Below are positions 36,549 to 43,759 of a stretch of DNA of 64,000 bases, in pieces. Location: assembly GCF_965278975.1 (NCBI RefSeq), contig NZ_OZ257126.1, positions 3,162,001 to 3,226,000 of the forward strand, written 5' to 3'. The position numbers and the translations under genes are program-made. The notes beneath the pieces were generated by a model that did not search any database, was not told where the DNA came from, and worked only from the letters and a program-made list of their open reading frames with translations. This stretch comes from Ferrovibrio sp965278975 (GTDB lineage Bacteria > Pseudomonadota > Alphaproteobacteria > Ferrovibrionales > Ferrovibrionaceae). Positions within the stretch are counted from its first letter, which is position 1; each line of letters starts with the position of its first letter.

Positions 36549-38687
36549 ATGAGCCGGCAGCGTACCAAGCCGGTTGCCGAACTTTCGCCGCGGATGGCGA
36601 AGCTGGAACATGCGCGGCTGGAAGAAGAAATCGCAGCGCATGACAAGGCCTATCACGAACAGGATGCGCCGACGGTTTCGGATGCCGATTACGATGCCCT
36701 GCGCCAGCGGCTGAAAGAAATCGAGGAACGTTTCCCGGAATTCCGCACGCTGGGCGGCGCTGCCATGCGGGTCGGTGCAGCACCTGCTGCCGGCTTCGCC
36801 AAGATACGCCACGTCAAGCCGATGCTGTCGCTCGATAACGCTTTCTCGGCAGGCGATGTCGAGGAATTTCTCGGTCGCATCCGGCGTTTCCTGAATCTGC
36901 CGGAAGGCGAGGTACTGGCCCTGATCGCCGAGCCGAAGATCGACGGTCTTTCCGCTTCGTTGCGCTACGAGAAGGGCGAACTGGTGCGTGCCGCCACGCG
37001 CGGCGATGGCCAGGAAGGCGAGGACATCACCGCCAATATCAAGACGCTGCAGCATGGCGTGCCACATCAATTGAGCGGCAGCGGCTGGCCCGATGTGCTG
37101 GAAGTGCGCGGCGAAGTCTACATGACGCGCGAGGACTTCCTGCGTTTCCGCCAGGATCAGGAAGGGCTGGCCGCTGAGCGCGAGGTCAAGGGGCTTTCCG
37201 CCGCTGCCATCCGCATCCCGGTCAATCCGCGCAATGCCGCCGCCGGTTCCTTGCGCCAGCTTGATCCGGCGGTGACGGCGAAGCGGCCCTTGCGCTTCTT
37301 CGGCTATTTCTGGGGCGATGTGTCGGCGCCGCTGGGCAAGACCATGCAGGAGGCGCGGGAGAAGCTGGCCGCCTGGGGCTTCACGCTGAACACGCCGGTG
37401 CGGGTCTGCCTCTCTGCCGCCGAACTGCTGGGCTACTACGCCGAGATCGGCGCCCAGCGCGCGACCTTGCCCTATGATATCGATGGCGTGGTCTACAAAG
37501 TGGATCGCATCGACTGGCAGGAGCGCCTCGGCTTTGTCAGCCGCAGCCCGCGCTGGGCCATCGCGCATAAATTCCCCGCCGAGCAGGCGCAGACCCTGCT
37601 GGAGAATATCGAAATCCAGGTTGGCCGCACCGGCACGCTGACGCCGGTGGCGAAGCTGAAGCCGGTCAATGTCGGTGGCGTGCTGGTGTCGAATGCCACG
37701 CTGCATAATGAGGACGAGATCAAGCGCAAGGATGTGCGCATCGGCGATACCGTGATCGTACAGCGTGCTGGCGATGTGATACCTCAGATCGTCGGCATCG
37801 TGCCGGAGCGGCGTCCTGCTGGCGCCGAGGAATACATCTTTCCCACCCGCTGCCCGGTCTGCGGCTCGCCGGCCGAGCGCGAACTGGACGAGGCTGGCGA
37901 GGCCGATGTGCGGCGGCGCTGCACCGGTGGCATTTCCTGCCAGGCCCAGGCGATGGAGGGCTTGCGCCATTTCGTCTCGCGCGCCGCCTTCGATATCGAG
38001 GGCCTGGGCGAGAAGCAGATCGCCGCCTTCTATGAATGGCAATGGCTGCGCGAGCCAGCGGATATCTTCCGCCTTGGCGCCCATGCCGATGTATTGATGA
38101 AGAAGGAAGGCTACGGCGAGCTTTCCGTTGGCAACCTGCTGCGCGCCGTTGAGCAGCGCAAGCGCATCGGCTTCGACCGCTTCATCTTCGCGCTTGGCAT
38201 CCGCCATGTCGGCCAGGAGCGGGCGCGTCTGGTGGCGATGCATTACGAAACGCCGGCCCGCTGGCTGGCGGCGATGGACGAGGCGAGGGAGTTGCACGGC
38301 GAAGCCTGGGGCGACCTCAACAGCATCGACAAGATGGGCGATGTGGTAGCCAAGGCGATTGTCGGTTTTTGCACCCGGCCGCAGAGCCGCGCGGTGATCG
38401 ACAATCTGCTGGCCGTGTTGGATGAAGTGATCCCGCCGGAAAAGCCGAGCCAGGATTCCGCCGTGGCCGGCAAGACCGTGGTGTTCACCGGTTCGCTTGA
38501 GAAATTCACCCGCGACGAGGCCAAGGCGCGTGCGCTGAGCCTTGGCGCCAAGGTTGCCGGCTCGGTGTCGAAGAAAACCGACTATCTTGTTGCCGGTCCT
38601 GGCGCCGGCTCCAAGCTGGCGGAAGCGCAGAAGCATGGCGTGGCAGTCCTCACCGAAGATGAGTGGCTGGCGCTGATCGGCGGCTAG
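36549..38687 (+). CDS. ligA: NAD+-dependent DNA ligase LigA
   Basis: 712 aa. The adenylated lysine is K130 in AEPKIDGLS, preceded by the Ia domain (HDKAYHEQDAPTVSDADYD near 31-49). An OB fold follows (VGRTGTLTPVAKLKPVNVGG near 358-377). A zinc finger spans about 437-468 (CPVCGSP...RRRCTGGISC), then helix-hairpin-helix repeats and a C-terminal BRCT domain (KTVVFTGSLEKFTRDEAKA near 640-658). It seals nicks in replication and repair. It starts 3 bases after recN, indicating a common transcript. Confidence 0.97.
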   Translation: MSRQRTKPVAELSPRMAKLEHARLEEEIAAHDKAYHEQDAPTVSDADYDALRQRLKEIEERFPEFRTLGGAAMRVGAAPAAGFAKIRHVKPMLSLDNAFSAGDVEEFLGRIRRFLNLPEGEVLALIAEPKIDGLSASLRYEKGELVRAATRGDGQEGEDITANIKTLQHGVPHQLSGSGWPDVLEVRGEVYMTREDFLRFRQDQEGLAAEREVKGLSAAAIRIPVNPRNAAAGSLRQLDPAVTAKRPLRFFGYFWGDVSAPLGKTMQEAREKLAAWGFTLNTPVRVCLSAAELLGYYAEIGAQRATLPYDIDGVVYKVDRIDWQERLGFVSRSPRWAIAHKFPAEQAQTLLENIEIQVGRTGTLTPVAKLKPVNVGGVLVSNATLHNEDEIKRKDVRIGDTVIVQRAGDVIPQIVGIVPERRPAGAEEYIFPTRCPVCGSPAERELDEAGEADVRRRCTGGISCQAQAMEGLRHFVSRAAFDIEGLGEKQIAAFYEWQWLREPADIFRLGAHADVLMKKEGYGELSVGNLLRAVEQRKRIGFDRFIFALGIRHVGQERARLVAMHYETPARWLAAMDEARELHGEAWGDLNSIDKMGDVVAKAIVGFCTRPQSRAVIDNLLAVLDEVIPPEKPSQDSAVAGKTVVFTGSLEKFTRDEAKARALSLGAKVAGSVSKKTDYLVAGPGAGSKLAEAQKHGVAVLTEDEWLALIGG

Positions 38688-38689
38688 GT

Positions 38690-39382
38690 ATGCAGGACGA
38701 AACCCATCTGCGCCAGATCGCCATTCCTGACTTGGCCGAAGTAGCTGGAACCAGTGCCATCGCGCTGGATTTCGAGACCGCGAATACGCTGCCCGGCGGC
38801 ATCTGCTCGATTGGCCTGGCCTGGATCCGCGAGGGGCGGGTGAGCCATGTGGCGCATCGCCTGGTGCGGCCGCGCGACATGCAGTTCAACGGTTTCCATA
38901 TCGCCATCCATGGCATCGAGCCGCGCCATGTCGAGGATGAGCCGGAATTTCCAGGTATCTGGGATGAACTGCTGCCGCATCTGGAAGCGGCGCCTTTGCT
39001 GCTGGCGCATAATGCCGGCTTTGATATCGGCGTGCTGCGCGACAGTCTCTCGGCCTATGGCATCGCCTGGCCGGCGTTGTCCTATCTTTGCACAGTGAAG
39101 ATTGCGCGCGCTGCTTGGCCCGAACTGGAGAATCACAAACTTTCCACCGTGGCGGCGCATATCGGCTTTGATTTGCGCCACCATGCCGCCGACAGCGATG
39201 CCGCTGCCTGCGCCAGCATTGCCTTGCGCGCCGCCAATGGCGAGCCGCTGGTGCAGATGCTGCCCGCCTGGGGCATCACGGCGGGTAGGCTGGAGCCGGG
39301 TTATCACGAAAGCTGCTCGGCATCGCGCGAGCGCCGCCGCGAATTCCGCCGCGCCCGCCTGCCGCCCTGGCTGAGGGGTTAG
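38690..39382 (+). CDS. DEDD-type 3'-5' exonuclease (DnaQ/RNase T superfamily)
   Basis: 230 aa. Exo I ALDFETAN has D27 and E29, Exo II is LLAHNAGFDIGVL near 102-114, and Exo III HHAADSDAAACA near 163-174 matches HxAxxD. This gives a complete DEDDh active site. The last 50 residues are basic (SRERRREFRRARLPPW). It resembles stand-alone epsilon-like exonucleases rather than the dnaQ subunit itself. ATG 38690 starts 2 bases after ligA stop, so co-transcription with recN-ligA suggests a repair role. Its stop overlaps the convergent aminopeptidase stop by 4 bases. Confidence 0.87.
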   Translation: MQDETHLRQIAIPDLAEVAGTSAIALDFETANTLPGGICSIGLAWIREGRVSHVAHRLVRPRDMQFNGFHIAIHGIEPRHVEDEPEFPGIWDELLPHLEAAPLLLAHNAGFDIGVLRDSLSAYGIAWPALSYLCTVKIARAAWPELENHKLSTVAAHIGFDLRHHAADSDAAACASIALRAANGEPLVQMLPAWGITAGRLEPGYHESCSASRERRREFRRARLPPWLRG

Positions 39383-41376
39383 ACCGCCGCCGTCGCGCCT
39401 TCGAGCCAGTGCCGTGTTTCGGCATCGACGCGCGGGCCGATATCGGCCCGCACTTCCGCATGATAGGCATTCACCCAGTCGATCTCGTCCTTGGTCAGCA
39501 AGGCGGTTTCGATCAGGTTGCGGTCGATCGGCGCCTTGGTCAGAGTCTCGAAGCCATGCCAGGCCTTGCCGTTCTCAGCTTTTTCGACTTCCTGGCGCAC
39601 CGCGACCAGATTCTCGATGCGGATGCCGAAGGCGCCGGTCTTGTAATAGCCGGGCTCGTTGGAAACGATCATGCCGGGCTTGAGCGGCACCGGCGTGCCG
39701 GCCTTGCTGATGCGGTGCGGGCCTTCATGCACCGAGAGATAGGCGCCGACGCCATGGCCAGTGCCGTGGTCATAGTCGAGGCCGGCCTGCCACAGCGCGT
39801 AGCGCGCCAGGGCATCGAGCTGCTGCCCGGCGGTGCCATCGGGGAAGCGGGCCCGTGCAATGGCGATATGGCCTTTCAGCACGCGGGTGAATGCCTCGCG
39901 CATTTCCTGTGTCGGCGTACCGATGGCGATGGTGCGGGTGATGTCGGTGGTGCCATCGGGATACTGGCCGCCGGAATCGATCAGGTAGAGATTGCCGGTT
40001 TCGAGCGGGCGGTTGGTTTCCTCGGTGGCGCGGTAATGCACCACGGCGCCATTCGGGCCGGCGCCGGAAATCGAGGTGAAGGAGAGGTCGCGCAAGGAAT
40101 TGTCGAGCCGGCGGCAGCTTTCAAGCTGCGCCTGGGCCTGCAATTCATCGATGCCGCCCTTCGGCGCCTCACGCGCCAGCCAGGCCAGGAAGCGGCTGAC
40201 GGCGGCGCCGTCGCGTAAGTGCGCGTTGCGGATGCCGTCAAGTTCCACCGCGTTCTTGCAGGCCTTGGGCAGCAGGCAGGGATCGTCGGCGCGCTTGAGC
40301 ACGGCGCCAGCGGCTTCCAGGCGGCGGATCGGCCAGGCGCCAGACATCGCGGGATCGACCTGAACGGTCTGCTTCGCCTTGCCAAGCTCGTCCAGCATTG
40401 CGGCCAGGGCTTCCGGCGCGTGCGGCCGTATATCCGGCCCCAGATGCGCCGGAGTTTCCGGCGCCAGTTTGCGGGTATCGATGAACAGATCGACGCTGGC
40501 GTCCTTGCGCAGCAGCGCCATGCTCAGCGCGAAAGGCGTGTGCTTCACATCGCCGCCCCGGATATTGAGCAGCCAGGCAATCGATTCCGGCAGCGTGATC
40601 AGCGCGGCATCGCAGCCCTGTTCGGCCAGCTTGCGGGCGATCTCGGCGCGCTTCTCGGATGAAGCGCGGCCGGCATGCACCATGCCATGCGGCACCACGG
40701 GCGCCAGCGGCGGCGGCGGCTGGTCGCTCCACACGGAATCGATGGGATTGCCTTCCACCGCCACGGCTTCGGCCTTGGCGGCCTGTGCCACCAGGGTGAA
40801 GCGGCGCAGCGCATCTTCGGTATGCAGCCAGGCATCATAGCCAAGCTTGTCGCCGGGCTTCAGCGCGGTTTTAAGCCATTCGGTCGGTGGCTGGTCGGTG
40901 ATATGCAACAGCTCGAAAAGCTTGGCGTCGACCTGCTGGCGCAGTTGCAGCGTATAGCGGCCATCGCTCCACAGGCCGGCGCGTTCCGGCAGCACGATGC
41001 AGAGGCCGGCGGAACCGGTGAAGCCGGTGAGCCAGGTGAGGCGCTGGGCGCGCAGCGGCAGGTATTCACCGTGGAATTCATCGGTCAGCGGGATGATCAA
41101 GCCATGCAGGCCGCGCCGGGCCAGTTCGGCGCGCAAGGCCTTAAGCCGGTCCGCTACGGCGGCGCGATTCTCGATCACCGCGTGGTAGCGCTCGGCCAGG
41201 CGCGCCACCAGCAGTTCGGCTTGGCTCGGCGCCAGCGCCGGATCGCTCGGCAGCAGGCTCAGGCCTGGAAAACGGCCCAAGGGTGAGGGGGCGGCGGCGA
41301 TGCCGCGCAGATGGGCAGCCAGGGTGGCAGGCAGTGTGGCGAGCTGGGCGGCGAGATCAGGCAGCGGAGCGTTCAT
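39379..41376 (-). CDS. Aminopeptidase P family (Xaa-Pro aminopeptidase, M24B)
   Basis: 665 aa, resembling the longer eukaryotic-type APP1 architecture. Two creatinase-type N-terminal domains are visible (RLKALRAELARRGLHGLIIPLTDEFHGEYL near 83-112, EKRAEIARKLAEQGCDAALI near 240-259). They precede the pita-bread domain with metal ligands in DSGGQYPDGTTDITRT near 469-484, GHGVGAYLSVHEGPH near 555-569 and NEPGYYKTGAFGIRIEN near 588-604. It removes N-terminal residues before proline. AGAGGATTTTG precedes the ATG at 41376, supporting the full length; the first ~55 residues are not conserved family sequence. Confidence 0.9.
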   Translation of the reverse strand: MNAPLPDLAAQLATLPATLAAHLRGIAAAPSPLGRFPGLSLLPSDPALAPSQAELLVARLAERYHAVIENRAAVADRLKALRAELARRGLHGLIIPLTDEFHGEYLPLRAQRLTWLTGFTGSAGLCIVLPERAGLWSDGRYTLQLRQQVDAKLFELLHITDQPPTEWLKTALKPGDKLGYDAWLHTEDALRRFTLVAQAAKAEAVAVEGNPIDSVWSDQPPPPLAPVVPHGMVHAGRASSEKRAEIARKLAEQGCDAALITLPESIAWLLNIRGGDVKHTPFALSMALLRKDASVDLFIDTRKLAPETPAHLGPDIRPHAPEALAAMLDELGKAKQTVQVDPAMSGAWPIRRLEAAGAVLKRADDPCLLPKACKNAVELDGIRNAHLRDGAAVSRFLAWLAREAPKGGIDELQAQAQLESCRRLDNSLRDLSFTSISGAGPNGAVVHYRATEETNRPLETGNLYLIDSGGQYPDGTTDITRTIAIGTPTQEMREAFTRVLKGHIAIARARFPDGTAGQQLDALARYALWQAGLDYDHGTGHGVGAYLSVHEGPHRISKAGTPVPLKPGMIVSNEPGYYKTGAFGIRIENLVAVRQEVEKAENGKAWHGFETLTKAPIDRNLIETALLTKDEIDWVNAYHAEVRADIGPRVDAETRHWLEGATAAV

Positions 41377-41555
41377 GTCAAAATCCTCTAAGCAATTATG
41401 TTTATTCCGTTAAAGACCATCCTGCCAGGGCCGTCTCGACCTATGCGTTTTTTGCAATCCAGCACTTAGATATAAGCCATTGTTGAATCTAGTGTGCAGC
41501 GCAATATTGCTCCCGTGACCGGCACCGAGCCGGCCGATCCACTCAGGAGATGAAA

Positions 41556-41918
41556 ATGTCTACCCCCGCTATCGAAGCCAATGCTTTCGCCTATGGTGCG
41601 CGGATTGCCCCGCTCAGCACCGTCGAGGTGGAGCTCGAAGCGCGCCGCCTGCGCGCCCTGGCTGTCGCCCAGCTTGCCCCGAAGGCGCTGGAGGGGATCA
41701 AGTCTTTGTTCGGCAAGCTGAATTCCTGGCGCGCCGAAAAGAAGGCGATGGATGAACTTTTCGGCCTCGATGACGCCATGCTGCGCGACATCGGCCTGAC
41801 TCGCTCGCAGATCCCCGCCGCCGTTGCCGGCACCATCTACCGCCCCGCCGCGGCCTCGAACGAAAATACCGTCGGGACCGTTCAGGTGGTGCGTCTGGTG
41901 CCGCGCCACGCCGCCTAA
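41556..41918 (+). CDS. DUF1127 protein, long form (first of tandem pair)
   Basis: About 120 aa. The DUF1127/YjiS motif lies near residues 65-97: KKAMDELFGLDDAMLRDIGLTRSQIP. A longer N-terminal helical part (LSTVEVELEARRLRALAVAQLA) precedes it. DUF1127 proteins are small, basic and, in Rhodobacter and Agrobacterium, linked to RNA turnover and stress responses. The ATG at 41556 is preferred over the one at 41550 because AGGAG (41545-41549) is then six bases away. A low-complexity 3' region and a strong terminator follow, and a second DUF1127 gene lies 370 bases downstream. Confidence 0.82.
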   Translation: MSTPAIEANAFAYGARIAPLSTVEVELEARRLRALAVAQLAPKALEGIKSLFGKLNSWRAEKKAMDELFGLDDAMLRDIGLTRSQIPAAVAGTIYRPAAASNENTVGTVQVVRLVPRHAA

Positions 41919-42020
41919 CAGCTCGCACGGTCAGTACCATTAAGTCAGTAGCAGTCAGTAAGTAAAAGTTGAAGTACAGTACAAGTATTAGTTCAGTACG
42001 AGTAAGTTGAGTTCCTCCCC
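41919..42020 (+). ncRNA. Candidate sRNA/3'-UTR: AGTA-rich low-complexity tract with anti-ribosome-site CCTCCCC
   Basis: From about 41931 to 42009 the sequence is built from variations of AGTA/CAGTA (for example GTCAGTA, GTACAGTAC, TCAGTACGAGTA), unlike anything else in the window. It is followed by CCTCCCC (42014-42020) directly before a long terminator stem. In Rhodobacter, CcsR RNAs are processed from the 3' region of a DUF1127 gene and expose CCUCC in loops. The similarity here is in context and motif only; a processed RNA is inference. Confidence 0.4.
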
Positions 42021-42078
42021 GAAAGCCGGGCCAGATCTGAATCGGAAGTTTCCGGTAACAGATCGGCCCGGCTTTTTC
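42021..42078 (+). terminator. Long intrinsic terminator after the first DUF1127 gene
   Basis: GAAAGCCGGGCCAGATCTG (42021-42039) pairs with CAGATCGGCCCGGCTTTTTC (42059-42078) with one bulged base. The loop itself contains a small hairpin (CGGAA/TTCCG). The 3' arm ends in five T's. Confidence 0.9.
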
Positions 42079-42288
42079 GCATCTGCAACAAAGTATTTCA
42101 GTGACTGTATTTCATTCACATTGGTGTCTGTTTTCTAAGCAATATCGATTATTTAAGTGGCAGAGAATTTTTCTCTCCAATATTCAAATTTTCTCTCTTG
42201 AATTCTAAATGCTGCACTGCAATATGGTTCTTGAGTGAGGGCGGGAGCGGATTCGAGAGCGGGTCCGTCTCGCCAATGGAGAAAAGTC
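42079..42288 (+). promoter_or_regulatory. AT-rich leader/promoter region of the second DUF1127 gene
   Basis: These 210 bases are markedly AT-rich compared with the flanking genes and hold no gene. AATTTTTCTCTC (42166-42177) and AATTTTCTCTC (42187-42197) form a direct repeat 21 bp apart, two helical turns. The first contains a perfect GAGAA-TTT-TTCTC hairpin (42163-42175). A promoter for the second DUF1127 gene must lie here, but no sigma-factor class could be assigned. Confidence 0.4.
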
Positions 42289-42849
42289 ATGAGCGACATC
42301 GGTACCAAGTTTCAAACCACGTCACTGCAGCGCGAGCTGATCGACGCCGGCCAGCTTTCGGCCATCGAGGCCGAAGCCTATGCCCGCCGGCTGCGTGCCC
42401 AGGCGATTGCATCGGGCCTGATCACCATGGCCGGCGCTGCCAAGCGCGGCTGGCAGAGCTTTGCCGAGCAGCCCCCGGTGGTGACCGCCGCCGTGCGCCA
42501 GGAATACACCCTGCGCCAGCTTGAGGCCGATGTGCGTTACCAGCGCGCGGAAGCCTTTGCTGAAGCGATCTACCAGGTGGTGAGCTTCATCGAGCGCCTG
42601 GCCGAACCGCTGACCAAGCGGGTGAAGGCCTATCTCGTCCGTCAGGCGGCGATGGGCGAACTGTATGGCCTGGATGACCGCACGCTGTACGACATGGGCC
42701 TGAGCCGCTCGGAAATTCCGGCTGCGGTGATGGGCAATATCTATCGCCCGCACATGCCGCAGCTCGACGCTCCGGCTGGCGAAGATCCGGCGAACGAGAA
42801 TGCCGGCGCTGCCAAGGTGCAGGTGCTCGGCCGCAAGGTCGTCGCTTAA
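42289..42849 (+). CDS. DUF1127 protein, long form (second of tandem pair)
   Basis: 186 aa. The conserved block MGELYGLDDRTLYDMGLSRSEIP near 122-144 aligns with the first gene's motif, and the following VMGNIYRPH also matches its VAGTIYRPA, so the two are paralogues. The N-terminal part is longer and helical (SAIEAEAYARRLRAQAIASGL near 23-43, LRQLEADVRYQRAEAFAEAIYQVV near 78-101). GGAG lies seven bases before the ATG at 42289. prmA ends one base away on the other strand, so no independent terminator is available. Confidence 0.8.
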   Translation: MSDIGTKFQTTSLQRELIDAGQLSAIEAEAYARRLRAQAIASGLITMAGAAKRGWQSFAEQPPVVTAAVRQEYTLRQLEADVRYQRAEAFAEAIYQVVSFIERLAEPLTKRVKAYLVRQAAMGELYGLDDRTLYDMGLSRSEIPAAVMGNIYRPHMPQLDAPAGEDPANENAGAAKVQVLGRKVVA

Positions 42850-42850
42850 A

Positions 42851-43759
42851 TCAGCGTAACGCGATCAGGGCTGGCGCATCCCGGCGGAATACCAGGGTGT
42901 GCCAGCCTTCGCGCGGCAGCCGCGCGGTGAAGTCCAGTCCCTGCGCGATGTAATGCGCCTTCACCCGGCGCTCCTCGCGGGCCAGCAGGCCGGAGAGGAT
43001 CAGGTAGCCGCCCGGCGCTACCTGCGCGGCCAGCTCCGTCGCCATGGCGCAAAGCGGGCCGGCCAGAATATTCGCCACCACCAGATCGAACGGGCCCGGC
43101 AGTTTCGGGTCGCGCGGCTTGGATGCCACCAGGCAGCGCACACGGTCGCGCAGACCGTTCAGCGCCACATTCTCAGCCGCCACCAGCACCGCCACCGGAT
43201 CGATATCGGCGGCCCAGACATTGCGGGCGCCTGCTTTGGCCGCCGCCATTGCCAGCACACCGGAGCCGGTGCCGAGGTCGAGTACGCGGCTCAGGCGTTT
43301 GCGGCGCGCGATATGATCGATGGCCTGCAGGCAGCCGAAGGTGGAGGGCGCTCGGCCAGTGCCAAAGGCCAATCCGGCATCCAGCAGCAGGTTGAGGCTG
43401 CCGGGCGGCGCGCTGCCGGCATCATGGGCGCCATAGAGGAAGAAGCGCCCCGCCGCCACCGGTGCATTCAGCTTGTTGGTATGCCGCACCCAATCCTGGT
43501 CCGGCAGCTTGCCGGCATAGACCGGCGCCTTGGCATGGCCCATGCCGATGGCAATGGCGCCCAGCCGCTTGCGCCAGGCGGCCTCATCGGGCGGTGCATC
43601 GAACAGCACCTGCAAGCGCCAGGGCGCCAAATCCGGGTCGGGCAGGGGGGCGACTTCATAGGAACTCACCGCCACGCCGGTGTCGTCTCCCAGCAATTCC
43701 TCGAACGGCGCCAGCGCGGCATAGGGCAGTTCGATCTCGACGAACCAGAATGAAGGCAT
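42851..43759 (-). CDS. prmA: Ribosomal protein L11 methyltransferase PrmA
   Basis: 302 aa. The SAM-binding Rossmann motif RVLDLGTGSGVLAMAAAKAGA lies near 159-179, preceded by LAFGTGRAPSTFGCLQAI near 130-147 and followed by VVANILAGPL near 227-236, the NPPY-equivalent motif of PrmA. The N-terminal ~60 residues are the L11-recognition domain. It trimethylates the N-terminus and lysines of ribosomal protein L11. Its ATG overlaps the uvrD/pcrA stop by one base, so the two are probably co-transcribed. Confidence 0.92.
   Translation of the reverse strand: MPSFWFVEIELPYAALAPFEELLGDDTGVAVSSYEVAPLPDPDLAPWRLQVLFDAPPDEAAWRKRLGAIAIGMGHAKAPVYAGKLPDQDWVRHTNKLNAPVAAGRFFLYGAHDAGSAPPGSLNLLLDAGLAFGTGRAPSTFGCLQAIDHIARRKRLSRVLDLGTGSGVLAMAAAKAGARNVWAADIDPVAVLVAAENVALNGLRDRVRCLVASKPRDPKLPGPFDLVVANILAGPLCAMATELAAQVAPGGYLILSGLLAREERRVKAHYIAQGLDFTARLPREGWHTLVFRRDAPALIALR

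Noticed and set aside
35130..38636. A 1168-codon open frame on the - strand opposite recN and ligA
   Set aside because: It spans two well-supported genes in antisense and has no domain or ribosome site; a compositional artefact.
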